From the NCBI GenBank assembly GCA_016721905.1, contig JADKHH010000023.1, forward strand, positions 62,001 to 126,000: 64,000 nt of DNA, written 5' to 3'. This stretch comes from Candidatus Opimibacter skivensis. GTDB lineage: Bacteria; Bacteroidota; Bacteroidia; Chitinophagales; Saprospiraceae. Under the pieces are notes generated by a model, which did no database searches, had not been told where the DNA came from, and saw only the letters and a program-made list of their open reading frames with translations. Below, in pieces: positions 27,953 to 37,800 of the stretch; position 1 is the stretch's first letter, and each line of letters opens with the position of its first letter. The position numbers were made by a program, and so were the translations under genes.

Positions 27953-29190
27953 AGTTGGGTACCCAGGGGATGTAGGGTGTTTTCAATCTTGCCACCTTCC
28001 ATGATGTACAAGCGTCCTTTCATTTTTCTTTCCTCTACAAATTCAATTCCCTCCCATTGGCTGTTGCATGAATTATGGATTTTTCCTGTCGACAAGATGA
28101 CCAGTTTACCCCCGGGAAATATTTTAATGTTGGAACCTTCCGGCATAGAGACTCTGCAACCAATTTCAAGTATACCTCCATCGCGGATCACGATATTGCC
28201 TTCAAGATCTGCACTTCCTTCCCAGCGGATGCTGTCGCTGATGGTGATCGTGGCACTGGTATCAAGCACACACCAGCGTGGTTCAAGTATATTGCGCTGG
28301 ATGGCACCGAGCCTTGTCATGTTCATTACTATTTTACCGATCTGGCAAGGGGTGAGTGCAGCCATGTGTGCATTATAATCCATCATGTTATTGGAATACA
28401 GCGAGTCACAAGGAGGTTTATTTGTAACATTCCAGCAATTGGGATGCGCAGGAGTATCATCGCAGCCATCATGCCCACCCCAGGTATGTGACAAGCCAAG
28501 TGAATGCCCGATTTCATGATTGGTAATACCTCTGATATCCCAGACATTTGGACGCTTATGCCAGTTGCCAAATATTTTCACTGAACTCCCGAGCGATATC
28601 CCTGATGCATCTGGCCTGTAGGTAGGCGATGGGATACTGTCCAGATGATGTGTCTGGAGAAATATATTCATCACCGAATCATCACGAACGGCATATTTTT
28701 CAATCACCCGCTTATCGCTGATGTTACGATCCCTACCTGTCTTGACAGCGTAGCATAACTCATCATCAATATGATAATATACACCATCATCCCCGGGCAC
28801 GGTAGGATCTGGTGAAATAACATAGCGGTAAGGAATGTCCAGGACAGGTGTTGTATTTCCCCGTGGAAGGAACATCTGCATATTACGTTCGAGATTACTG
28901 TTGGTCACCTTGATCCATTCCTGCGCATAGTTCGTGGTTTCTTCTTCAGGCATATTGTACCGGCCATCGGAAGAATTCATAAAATGGATATTGACCCGTA
29001 CGTATTTCAAACGGAGTAGCTCCGGATGAGCGACATAGGAAAGTGGTTCGTAACAAGTGCTGATTTTGTTTTCAGCTTCCGCACGGGGCAACAGGATGAT
29101 GTCATCCGTTGTGGCTCGATGGATCATGATTTTGGGACTGCACGCTGCGAGCATGAGGAAGCACACCCATGCAGTGATCAACCGAGGCAT
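27949..29190 (-). CDS. Pappalysin-like (M43) zinc metalloprotease lipoprotein
   Basis: A 413-aa lipoprotein protease. Start 29190 gives MPRLITAWVCFLMLAACSP with a lipobox and Cys17; the frame extends eight codons upstream into fabG. The metzincin motif HEIGHSLGLSH has zinc ligands H225, H229 and H235 with catalytic E226, followed by WGGHDGCDDTP and the Met-turn NNMMDYNAH. This matches the M43 pattern. The C-terminal 80 residues form a beta-rich region (GGILEIGCRVSMPEGSNIKI) like an adhesive or helix-type module. It lies directly after fabG (two bases between stop and start) and overlaps the next gene, so it is translated from the same mRNA. Substrates are unknown. Confidence 0.88.
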   Translation of the reverse strand: MPRLITAWVCFLMLAACSPKIMIHRATTDDIILLPRAEAENKISTCYEPLSYVAHPELLRLKYVRVNIHFMNSSDGRYNMPEEETTNYAQEWIKVTNSNLERNMQMFLPRGNTTPVLDIPYRYVISPDPTVPGDDGVYYHIDDELCYAVKTGRDRNISDKRVIEKYAVRDDSVMNIFLQTHHLDSIPSPTYRPDASGISLGSSVKIFGNWHKRPNVWDIRGITNHEIGHSLGLSHTWGGHDGCDDTPAHPNCWNVTNKPPCDSLYSNNMMDYNAHMAALTPCQIGKIVMNMTRLGAIQRNILEPRWCVLDTSATITISDSIRWEGSADLEGNIVIRDGGILEIGCRVSMPEGSNIKIFPGGKLVILSTGKIHNSCNSQWEGIEFVEERKMKGRLYIMEGGKIENTLHPLGTQL

Positions 29191-29192
29191 GA

Positions 29193-29939
29193 TCAGGTGT
29201 TTAATCCACCGCAAATGCTGATCACCTGTCCGGTGATGTAAGCGGACTGATCAGAAGCGAGAAAGGCTGCTAACCTGGCCACTTCATCTGCATGGCCTAA
29301 CCTGCCAAGGGGTACATTAGACAGGAAAGCTTTCCTTGTATTTTCATCCAGTTCGCCAGTCATATCTGATTCAATAAAACCAGGTGCAATCACATTGCTC
29401 CGGATATTACGTGAACCCACTTCTTTAGCAATCGATTTACTGAAGCCGATGATACCTGCTTTCGATGCAGCATAATTCGCTTGTCCGGCATTACCAAACA
29501 TACCGACCACGGAACTCATATGGATCAGTGATCCAGATTTCTGGCGCAGCATCACCTTGATACATTGCTTCGTCATATTAAACACAGACTTGAGGTTGGT
29601 GTCAATGACACTGTCCCATTGTTCTTCATCCATGCGCAACAGAAGGGTATCATTGGTGATCCCTGCGTTATTGACAAGTATATCTATGCGACCGAATTGT
29701 TCAAGAATCGAAGGCACCAGTGATTCTGCATGGACATACGAACTGGCATCCGAATAAAAGGCAACCACATTCCTGCCTTTTGCTTTCCACTCCTCAGCTA
29801 TGCCTTCTGCTCTTTCCCTGGAAGATAAGTAGGTAAAGGCTACGGAGGCCCCTTCTGCTGCAAATGCATCTACGATAGCTTTGCCAATTCCCCTTGATCC
29901 CCCGGTGACAAGAGCAACTTTTCCTTCTAATAATGCCAT
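29193..29939 (-). CDS. fabG: 3-oxoacyl-[acyl-carrier-protein] reductase
   Basis: A 248-aa short-chain dehydrogenase that reduces 3-oxoacyl-ACP with NADPH in fatty-acid elongation. Cofactor motif TGGSRGIG (12-19), NNAG (90-93), and the catalytic set N115, S142, Y156, K160 (ANYAASK) are present; the C-terminus YITGQVISICGGLNT is typical of FabG. It is the first gene of an operon with the M43 protease and a membrane protein, which is an unusual setting, so a specialised FabG paralogue is possible. Confidence 0.9.
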   Translation of the reverse strand: MALLEGKVALVTGGSRGIGKAIVDAFAAEGASVAFTYLSSRERAEGIAEEWKAKGRNVVAFYSDASSYVHAESLVPSILEQFGRIDILVNNAGITNDTLLLRMDEEQWDSVIDTNLKSVFNMTKQCIKVMLRQKSGSLIHMSSVVGMFGNAGQANYAASKAGIIGFSKSIAKEVGSRNIRSNVIAPGFIESDMTGELDENTRKAFLSNVPLGRLGHADEVARLAAFLASDQSAYITGQVISICGGLNT

Positions 29940-29984
29940 ATGTTCAATGGTTTAATTAAATCTGTTCAAAAGTACAAACAAAAT

Positions 29985-30116
29985 AGCTATCAGCTGTCAG
30001 CTCTCAGCTATCAGTATTTAGCTGCCAGCTTCCAGTGGATTACGGGCGCCATTCGGCGTACGAATTATTCCACTCACAACTCACAATCTCACAACTCACT
30101 CACAACTCACAACTCA
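29985..30116. repeat. Two low-complexity arrays between fabG and the SIS isomerase
   Basis: Array one (29985-30035) has AGCTATCAGCTGTCAGC words ending in CCAGCTTCCAG; a related array lies at 49450-49487 in the opposite orientation. Array two (30071-30116) is, read on the minus strand, GTGAGTTGTGAG repeated; it begins at the TGA stop of the isomerase gene. The same word fills 49251-49420. Confidence 0.8.
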
Positions 30117-31103
30117 CACCTTGGCTAATTCCCCTTTCAGGAAATCAATCACATTCACTTCCAGCGCATCTACTCCACGTAATTCTGCGAGATACCAGGA
30201 AATCCAGTCGCCGAGATGAACGAGGTACAATGATTTTTCTACGAGGTTTGATCCTTTGGAATATACTTCGATGATCTCACTGGCATACTGACCGATGATC
30301 TTCTTGTTGATGTCCATCCGGACAACATTCCTGGAATAATCATCATCATTGCGGAGGTACAGTACCACGAGATCATCATTTTTTTCAGTCCAGCCTACCA
30401 GTTCATTGTGGTTCATTTCCGGAACCACATGATGCCAGCATAGTGCCTTACTGTTTTCGTTGATTTGTTGACGGAGTCTTACGGCTACTGGCTCCATCCG
30501 GTCTTCGATATAGATCACCGGGATCTTTTTGTATAGCTGGTTAGCAATTTTTTCAGCCTGTGCCTTGATGTCACTTTCTTCTGCCCTGAGTAAGGTTACT
30601 GCAGATGCTACATTTTTGATAGCGCGGTCAGAGATAAACCCGAGGTGGTGTAGGGTCCACAACTGCGCAGTCACTGAATACCCCAGGCAAGCTCTTGGTG
30701 AAGGCCAGTTACCTGGAACCTGAATATAATCATAACCATCTGCCTTGGCTTTTTCGATGATTTTACCACCTGAAGCCACGCAGATAATTCTGGCACCTTG
30801 TTTCTTGATCTGGTCATAGGAGATCAGGGTCTCCTCCGTATTGCCACTATAAGAACTTGCAATAGCAAGGGTGTCCGGACCAACGAAGGCAGGGACATGG
30901 TATCCTTTTCTGACCAGGAAGGGGAGTTTTAGTTCATCCTGCACGAAAGAAGACACGAAGTCTGCTCCGATACCGGATCCACCGAGTCCGGCGACATAGA
31001 TATGGGAGATATTGGCTGCAGGTGGCTGGATATTGGCTTTACTTCCGATAGCAAGGCCTTCTTCGAGCTGATCCATAAATCGCTCGATCAGTTGATTCAT
31101 CAT
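30114..31103 (-). CDS. Bifunctional phosphoglucose/phosphomannose isomerase (SIS family)
   Basis: This 329-aa cytosolic enzyme interconverts glucose-6-P or mannose-6-P with fructose-6-P. The SIS domain shows YVAGLGGSGIGADFV, ASSYSGNTEETL (phosphosugar-binding loop) and the C-terminal half carries VPEMNHNELVGW with the catalytic Glu and His region typical of the archaeal-type PGI/PMI family, plus DALEVNVIDFLKGEL at the end. The start was set at 31103/31100 (MMNQLIERF); the upstream 18 codons are unconserved. It is transcribed alone, divergently from the yraN-like gene. Confidence 0.88.
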   Translation of the reverse strand: MMNQLIERFMDQLEEGLAIGSKANIQPPAANISHIYVAGLGGSGIGADFVSSFVQDELKLPFLVRKGYHVPAFVGPDTLAIASSYSGNTEETLISYDQIKKQGARIICVASGGKIIEKAKADGYDYIQVPGNWPSPRACLGYSVTAQLWTLHHLGFISDRAIKNVASAVTLLRAEESDIKAQAEKIANQLYKKIPVIYIEDRMEPVAVRLRQQINENSKALCWHHVVPEMNHNELVGWTEKNDDLVVLYLRNDDDYSRNVVRMDINKKIIGQYASEIIEVYSKGSNLVEKSLYLVHLGDWISWYLAELRGVDALEVNVIDFLKGELAKV

Positions 31104-31255
31104 AGGATATAAGGGTTCATTGACATGAAATAAGATGCATTTAAGCCTGTAAAACAAGGCAATTTTTCACAAAAAAGGATTATTCGGGTGAGGGAAGAAT
31201 AGAAAATGTAAAAATCCTTGTTCCGTACACCACTTCCCCGTTATTTTGAAATGGG

Positions 31256-31630
31256 ATGGGTATACAGCAAGATCATGGCAAGTGGGGGGAGGAAAAGGCG
31301 GAGGCCTTCCTGCGGGCAGAGGGATTCGAAATACTTGCCCGTAATTGGCGTTACAAGCGGGCGGAGATTGATATTGTTGCCCGGGAGGGCGGCATTTTGG
31401 TTTTTGTAGAGGTCAAGACCAGGATAGGCACTTCCTTTGGTCGACCTGAGGAGATGGTGGATCGGAGGAAAAGGAGGCTGTTGATAGATGCGGCGATGGC
31501 CTATATGCGGTCGATAGGGTATGAGTGGGAGATCAGGTTTGATATCGTGGCTATTATCGGGTCACCGGAAGGGGCCTGTGATATCAAGTTGTACAGGGAT
31601 GCCTTTTTTCCGGGGTTGGATTATTCCTGA
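31256..31630 (+). CDS. UPF0102 (YraN) family endonuclease-like protein
   Basis: A 124-aa soluble protein with the UPF0102 signature GKWGEEKAEAFLRAEGFEILARNWR, then AEIDIVA and ILVFVEVKTR. The residues E (GEEKA), D (EIDIV) and E-V-K (VEVKTR) form a PD-(D/E)XK-type nuclease core. The family is nearly universal and its role is unproven; it may act in Holliday junction or RNA metabolism. A different frame that starts at 31218 overlaps it and is not coding. Confidence 0.88.
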   Translation: MGIQQDHGKWGEEKAEAFLRAEGFEILARNWRYKRAEIDIVAREGGILVFVEVKTRIGTSFGRPEEMVDRRKRRLLIDAAMAYMRSIGYEWEIRFDIVAIIGSPEGACDIKLYRDAFFPGLDYS

Positions 31631-32061
31631 GTTAAAATATGGGTTTTTACAATCAGGTGACTTACAATCATTTAAAGGTGAGAAGCGGATGGAATCGTAT
31701 ATCTACGATATATATTTTGCCGAAATACCGTGGATTTTAAAAAGGCTGTGCAAAGTGTTATCTCTCTGAATGCCAATGGGTTCGTATATCTACAATATAT
31801 ATATCGCCGATATACGAATCATTATATATTGCACATTTTCAGCTAGTTACCAAAAATGGCTTATAAGCTTATGGGCTTATAGCTTATGAGCTGATAGTTT
31901 TATGGGTTGATTTGTTGATAAGTTGATGTGTTGATAAGTTGATGGATAGTCAATTAACCTTCTAAGCTCCTAACCCTCTAAGCCCACAAATAATTTTCCA
32001 TATTAATAGTTGCACGTAATAGTAAAAACCTTACCTTTGCCGTCCAATATTAAAAAGCGCC
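31631..32061. repeat. Intergenic region: paired AT-rich repeat, three low-complexity arrays and the L31 promoter
   Basis: Two diverged copies of a 37-bp unit with the core TCGTATATCTACRATATATA lie at 31694-31730 and 31781-31817 (about 30 of 37 identical). The second copy is also an inverted repeat, TTCGTATATC (31781-31790) with GATATACGAA (31809-31818). They are followed by three word arrays: TTATAAGCTTATGGGCTTAT (31858-31897), GTTGATTTGTTGATA (31905-31946; exact 15-mer shared with 48581-48595) and CTTCTAAGCTCCTAACC (31959-31985). Confidence 0.7.
32010..32039 (+). promoter_or_regulatory. Bacteroidota-type promoter of rpmE2
   Basis: TTG (32010-32012), a 19-bp spacer, then TACCTTTG (32032-32039) match the Bacteroidota -33/-7 consensus (TTTG-N19-TAnnTTTG) closely. 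The ATG follows at 32062. Confidence 0.75.
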
Positions 32062-32337
32062 ATGAAAAAAGATATTCATCCATCCAATTATCGCCACGTT
32101 GTGTTTAAGGATTTTTCCTGCGATTTTGCCTTCCTGACAAAGTCCTGCGTTGCGACCAAGGATACCATCAAATGGGAAGATGGTAACGAATATCCATTGG
32201 TGAAACTGGAGATTTCGAGCCAGTCACACCCCTTCTTCACCGGAAAGATGAAGTTTATCGACACCGCCGGAAGGATCGACAAGTTCAACAAGAAATTTGC
32301 CAATACCAAATTTGCTAAGAAAGAAACTGAAGAATAA
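32062..32337 (+). CDS. rpmE2: 50S ribosomal protein L31 type B
   Basis: A 91-aa ribosomal protein beginning MKKDIHPSNYRHVVFKD, with TIKWEDGNEYPLVKLEISS and SHPFFTGKMKFIDTAGRIDKF. It lacks the zinc-binding Cys motif of type A L31, which identifies it as the zinc-independent form (about 80-90 aa). A strong promoter precedes it and an intrinsic terminator follows, so it is transcribed alone. Confidence 0.95.
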   Translation: MKKDIHPSNYRHVVFKDFSCDFAFLTKSCVATKDTIKWEDGNEYPLVKLEISSQSHPFFTGKMKFIDTAGRIDKFNKKFANTKFAKKETEE

Positions 32338-32341
32338 TCAT

Positions 32342-32371
32342 AAAGCCCCGGTCACATGTCGGGGCTTTTTT
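32342..32371 (+). terminator. Intrinsic terminator of rpmE2
   Basis: AAAGCCCCG (32342-32350) pairs with CGGGGCTTT (32360-32368) around a 9-nt loop, and a run of T follows to 32371. It lies five bases after the L31 stop codon. Confidence 0.85.
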
Positions 32372-32493
32372 AATTGCCTCATATAAAGGCCGCCACTAAT
32401 TAACTTCCTGGCTAAGAATGAGTCACTTTGATTGTCAGTATCTTGTAAGCATTGAAAATTAAAATATAGCAGTTATTAGAAGCGCCCTAAACC

Positions 32494-33684
32494 ATGAGAA
32501 ACATCATTCTCTTTGATGACGAATCCCGGGAACAAATGCTCCCACTCAGCTATACCAGACCGGTAGCTGAATTACGTACAGGGATCTTCACCATCAGGGA
32601 ACGATGGGAAAAACTCCTCAAAGGCCACGCCTCCTACATCACCTCCGACTACCTCAACCAGCGTTTTCCGATGCACCTGGAAGATGACAACATCGTCATC
32701 AATGGCGCCGTCATGCCCAATGACAGACTGGTCAGACTCATCGAACAACTGGAGCCAAATGAAGCCCTCATGGATGATGGCAATCTCATCGCCGCACGCC
32801 TCAATCGCCACCAGTTTGAAAACCTGCTGCGCGATGAATCCATAGAGGAAATCTCCGGTCTTGAACTGGCAGATACCCCGTTTATACATCTCTCTTACCC
32901 CTGGGACCTTTTCCTCTATCTCAGGGCCACCATCGAATATGACTTTAACCTGATCACCAAAGGCCGGACCAGTCAGACACTGCCATCCAATAACCAGGTG
33001 ATCGCCGGGGATAATATCTTCCTGGAAGAAGGCGCACACGTAAGCTGCGCGATCCTGAATGCCCAGTCCGGACCCATCTATATTGGTAAGAACGCCCAGA
33101 TCATGGAAGGTGCCATTATCCGCGGCCCGGTGACCATAGGAGAGGGTAGTGTGATCAAAATGGGCGCAAAGATTTACGGCCCCGCAGCTATCGGTCCTGA
33201 TTGCAAAGTTGGCGGCGAAGTCAAGGATGTGGTCATACTGGGTCACTCCAACAAAGCCCATGACGGTTACCTCGGTAATTCGATCATAGGCGAGTGGTGT
33301 AACCTCGGAGCGGGCACCTCGGTTTCTAACCTGAAGAATAATTACTCCAACGTCCGGATGTGGGATTACAGCACCAGAAGCATGCGGGACTCCGGTCTCC
33401 AGTTCCTGGGACTTGTCATGGGTGACCATAGCAAAGCCGGAATCCAAAGTATGTTCAATACCGGCACCATTGTAGGTGTAGCCTCCAATGTTTTTGGCGC
33501 AGGATTTCCTCCCAAATTTGTGCCCTCGTTTTCCTGGGGTGGATCTTCGGGTTTTATCACCCACCGGCTCGATGAGGCACTTGCTACCGCGCAGAAGGTA
33601 ATGGCAAGAAGGGATATTGAGTTTTCAACAGAAGACGAAAATATCCTGCGAAAGGTATTCGAGCTGTCAGTGATGTACAGGTAA
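32494..33684 (+). CDS. GlmU-like putative sugar nucleotidyltransferase with left-handed beta-helix
   Basis: A 396-aa protein of the Bacteroidota GlmU-related family. The N-terminal half (about 1-170) starts MRNIILFDDESREQMLPLSYTRPVAELRTG; this form is diagnostic of the putative sugar nucleotidyl transferase family and lacks a classical GmlU-type GTRL loop. Hexapeptide repeats from about 170-345 (AHVSCAILNAQSGPIYIG, GAIIRGPVTIGEGSVIKMG) form a left-handed beta-helix acyltransferase-like domain with GEWCNLGAGTSVSNLKNNY. The exact reaction is unknown. The next gene starts at the base after its stop. Confidence 0.82.
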   Translation: MRNIILFDDESREQMLPLSYTRPVAELRTGIFTIRERWEKLLKGHASYITSDYLNQRFPMHLEDDNIVINGAVMPNDRLVRLIEQLEPNEALMDDGNLIAARLNRHQFENLLRDESIEEISGLELADTPFIHLSYPWDLFLYLRATIEYDFNLITKGRTSQTLPSNNQVIAGDNIFLEEGAHVSCAILNAQSGPIYIGKNAQIMEGAIIRGPVTIGEGSVIKMGAKIYGPAAIGPDCKVGGEVKDVVILGHSNKAHDGYLGNSIIGEWCNLGAGTSVSNLKNNYSNVRMWDYSTRSMRDSGLQFLGLVMGDHSKAGIQSMFNTGTIVGVASNVFGAGFPPKFVPSFSWGGSSGFITHRLDEALATAQKVMARRDIEFSTEDENILRKVFELSVMYR

Positions 33685-34383
33685 ATGAAACATCCTCCCG
33701 GCCCCGTCTTGTCATGGCTTAGCCACCTCATCGAATGGCCTGTCGAAGAGCTGAGCAGCGAGCACAATGCTTCCCTCAAAGTCGTCCTGCACAGGGGCAG
33801 ATATAAACTCATCACCGACGGGGCTATCTATAGTTTTAGTGATCTCTACGCTAACTACCGGAAGACTTTCGAACAGCTGCAATGGCCACAACCACCCTAT
33901 GAGTCCTGCCTGATTCTCGGACTTGGGATGGCAAGTATTCCTGATATGCTGACGACTAAGTTTAACAAAGACCTGGAGTTTACCGCGGTAGAGATCGATG
34001 AAGCAGTGACAAGCCTTGCCTACAAATATGTTCTTTTACCCAAAAAGATAAAAGTCCAGGTCTTTACAGCCGATGCCGGATCCTTCCTGGAATGGCACGA
34101 AGGCAGTTATGATATGATTTGTTCCGATGTTTTTGTGGGTGACCTTATTCCTGAAGACCTCGAAAGCATAGAGGCGCTTGAAGCCATGCGGGATCTCCTC
34201 AATCCCGGGGGAATTCTCCTGTATAACCGGCTCAGCCGTTACAAGCAGGATGTAGCTAAGAACCTGAAATTCAGGGACGAAGTCTTTCTAAAGGTGTTTC
34301 CCAAGGGTGGATTTCTGGATGTGGATGGCAACTGGATGTTCGTCAGCAACATGGCGATGTTTCCGGGTGTTTCCAACGTTTGA
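33685..34383 (+). CDS. Spermidine synthase-like (class I SAM-dependent) methyltransferase fold protein
   Basis: A 232-aa cytosolic protein with the spermidine-synthase-type fold: CLILGLGMASIPDML (SAM/dcSAM glycine loop, about 71-85), FTAVEIDEAVTSLAYKY (acidic end of strand 2), VFTADAGSFL, and YDMICSDVFVGDLIPEDLES (strand 4). The conserved acids of true polyamine synthases are only partly visible, and it is shorter than SpeE, so a methyltransferase or fused-MFS spermidine synthase relative is equally plausible. It directly abuts the GlmU-like gene and is probably translated with it. Confidence 0.7.
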   Translation: MKHPPGPVLSWLSHLIEWPVEELSSEHNASLKVVLHRGRYKLITDGAIYSFSDLYANYRKTFEQLQWPQPPYESCLILGLGMASIPDMLTTKFNKDLEFTAVEIDEAVTSLAYKYVLLPKKIKVQVFTADAGSFLEWHEGSYDMICSDVFVGDLIPEDLESIEALEAMRDLLNPGGILLYNRLSRYKQDVAKNLKFRDEVFLKVFPKGGFLDVDGNWMFVSNMAMFPGVSNV

Positions 34384-34802
34384 CTTTCCATTTGTTAAGT
34401 CCGGTATATAAGCATGCCGTTTAGGTGACATTTTAGGGGATATCAGGCCCCACTAACGGGGTCATTTTCCTATCTTTACAAGCTATAACAGAGGAATAGC
34501 TTTTCCAGGATGAAAATGATTTTTTGCAACAGGTTTTCTGTGTAATCACCATAGCCATATTGCTTTTCAACTTATGGCCCGGCATTCCATCCTTGATCAG
34601 TTTTTTGAAAAAGGAACTTTATCATTTCCCCTGTTTGTTCTGCAACATAGATTGAGGTTTAGTATCCGCTTAATATCTGATAGTAAACCAGTTGAAATGT
34701 TGCACATTTTTGGGTCATTCAATAGTTGTAAAATCTACATGGATTTCAACCTTGAAAGGGCTCTGTTGTTATTGAGTGCTTATTTAATCTAAGAACCTGC
34801 GA
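34384..34802. other. Intergenic region without recognised gene
   Basis: A 419-bp AT-rich spacer. It contains a weak stem CCCC/GGGG (34449-34463 region) and a TATCTTTA sequence (34471-34478) that resembles a -7 box without a matching -33. A 72-codon frame at 34574 has no protein-like pattern. This is probably a long leader or the promoter region of the T9SS gene. Confidence 0.4.
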
Positions 34803-37800
34803 ATGCGAAAGCTCTTTTACCTCATCCCTGTTGTAGCCATAGCTATTTTTATTTCCTTTCAGTTATTTGACGGAGACGCTCCGCCAAAGGTTAAAAAACT
34901 TTCAAAAGCTGAGCGAATAGATGGCGCTATCGAACACAAGAAATTTACTTCCTCGGACGTAGACTCAGGAGAAATTCCTTTTGATAAATTATTTGAGGCT
35001 ATCCGGGAAGGAAAAAGACGAATAGCAGCGGCATCCCCAGGTAGATCCCTAGGAGGGAGTCTGGCTGAGGCAGTTTTCCGTGAACGTGGTCCTAATAATA
35101 TCGGAGGCCGTACACGCGCCATCCATATTGACTTGTCTGATCCTTCGCGTAATACGATTTGGGTAGGAGGCGTTACGGGAGGTTTATGGGTTTCGAATGA
35201 TATAACACAAGCTGATCCCCAATGGCAGAAACGGGGTACATATTTTGAAAATATTGCCATCGGAGATATTGGCCAGGATCCCGTTAATACAGATGTGTTT
35301 TATGTTGGCACAGGCGAGAGTTATACAGGTACTGGTGGAACCGGCATTTTTAAATCAACTGACCATGGAATTACCTGGACACTATTGCCGTCTACGACCT
35401 CGGGTAATTTTGCATATGTCAATGATGTTTATGTTCATATAAACGGTGATGTATATGCATCAACAGCCACTAATGGACTTGCCAGGAGCACGGATGGTGG
35501 TCAGACATGGGAAAAAGTATTGGGAGCCGGCCTTTCTGGTGCCAACGATGACAATTTTCATGACTTCATCTATACTGAGGGAAACCAGTATTTCTATACG
35601 TCCAACAGTAATTCAGTTTTTAAGTCAACGACAGGTAATCGGGGTGATTGGACAAATATCGGAACAACCATGCCTGGATTTCCAGATTTTCTGACCAGAG
35701 TGGAACTTGCAGTATGCCCGTCAGATCCTGAAACTATCTATGTATTCGGAGGGATAGGAGGCGCTGCTTCAGATGTCTTTATTTCATACAATGGCGGTGA
35801 AGATTGGATTACAAGAGCATCACCAACTGTTCCACCGTATGCCGAATGTGGTAACGAAATTGGATGTGGTCAGGCAGGATATGACCTGGACATAGGCGTT
35901 GACCCCAACAATTGCAATTACATAGCAGTAGGAGGAATCACCCTTTGGGAATCTTCAATTCAAGGTGTCACTTGGCAAAAACCTATTCAAGAAACACAGA
36001 CGATTGGTGGATATCACCATGATCAACATACGATCCTTTTCGACCCACTCAAGCCAGGAAGAATCTACTATGGCAATGATGGCGGACTTTATTTTAGTTC
36101 CAACGGTGGACAAAGTGCTGTCAATAAAAACCTTGGTTATGTGACTACGCAATATTATTGCGGTGCCATTCACCCGGATCGCGGATCTCACTACATATTA
36201 GGCGGAACGCAAGACAATGGATCGCACAAGATCAGTGAGGCAGGACTTGCGCCTGCCGAAAAAGTTGGATTTGGGGATGGAGCATTTTGTTTCATTGATC
36301 AGGACAATCCCAACATACAGATTATATCTTCTCAATATGGTAATTATGAATTGTCAACCAATGGTGGGCAATCCTTTTTTGGCGGAGCTGGCGTAGAGGG
36401 AGGTTTTATCAACGTCTCAGGGTATGATGACACAGCCAATTTACTTTATGGTCAAACTTTTGCGCAAGGCACCGGAGATGTCGATTTCTTCCGTTGGTCA
36501 GTAACGAATTTATCTGTCGATTATGTTGATATCACAAACTACAATATAAATGTTTCCGCCGTCCGGGTGGATCCATTAGAGCCAAATCGTATCTATTTTG
36601 GTGGCCAGGGCGGATTGGTGCTTCGCGTTGATAATGCGAATACAGGGACATCTAAGACTGCTTCCGTTTTTGCCGATCTTCCGGTCAATACCAGTGTGTC
36701 CTCTATCTACAAGGACAAACTGGATCCTGATCATGCGCTGATCAGTCTGTTCAGCTATGGTTCATCACTGGAAAATGTGTATGTCACATACAACGATGGT
36801 GCAGAGTGGACCGCCATTGAAGGCGATCTCCCTGACATGCCTGTCAACTGGGCCATCTTCGATCCATCAGATCATGACAAAGTCATGATCGCTACAGAAG
36901 CAGGTGTATGGGTGACAGATGATGTCAATGGCAACAATACACATTGGGAGCCTATCAACCCTGATAATGGAATGCCATTTGTCGATGTTGATATGCTCGT
37001 GATGCGTGAAAGTGACAAAGTAGTACTTGCCGCCACCTATGGAAGAGGGTTGATGACAACAGATGTATTTGCCATTCCTACGGCTGTGATTATTGCGCAA
37101 CCAATTGCATATGTAGGTCAATCCGTTTCAATTGATGGATCACAATCTGTGCTTGCACAAAATTATAAATGGAGTTTCGGCGACAATACAACCTCTACGA
37201 ATCCTTCGGTCAGCCATATATACGAAAGCCCTGGTGTGTACGAAATTAAACTTGAAATCAACAATTCCGTAACGGATTCAACAACCATCACTATCCTGCC
37301 ATACCTGCCTGTACCTTACCAGTTAGGTGACTCAGGTTACACCGGTGATTTTGAAACAAGTCCTGAACATTTCGCATCTTATACAGTGCAAGGCACCGGG
37401 ATACAGCGTGGGTCATCCACCAAGCCAGGCAAGGACGGCACATTCAGCGGCTCATCAGCATGGGTCCTGGGCATCAATGATAATCTGTATCAAAACAATA
37501 CAAGGGCTGAATTCTACACCCCGATGTACGACCTCAGTCAACCAGGATTATATGAGTTGAAGTTCTGGGCCAAATATGCCATCCAAAACCGAAATGATGG
37601 ATTCCAGGTAGAATATTCAACTAACGGTGGTGCATCATGGATTCAGTTAGGCACGAGAGATAATCCAAATTGGTACAATTATTATAACGCTAATCTCGCA
37701 GACGGTGCTTTTCCGATGGGGAAATCATATTTCACCAATGCCCAACTCACCTGGACACAGTATATCAAGGATATCAGTTTTCTGACAGGAGAAACTACCG

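Noticed and set aside
32572..33564. Long antisense open frame (330 codons) opposite the GlmU-like gene
   Set aside because: The plus-strand frame has clear family motifs and hexapeptide repeats; the antisense frame is a by-product of codon bias.
34574..34792. 72-codon frame before the T9SS gene
   Set aside because: It has no family pattern and lies in the AT-rich leader region.
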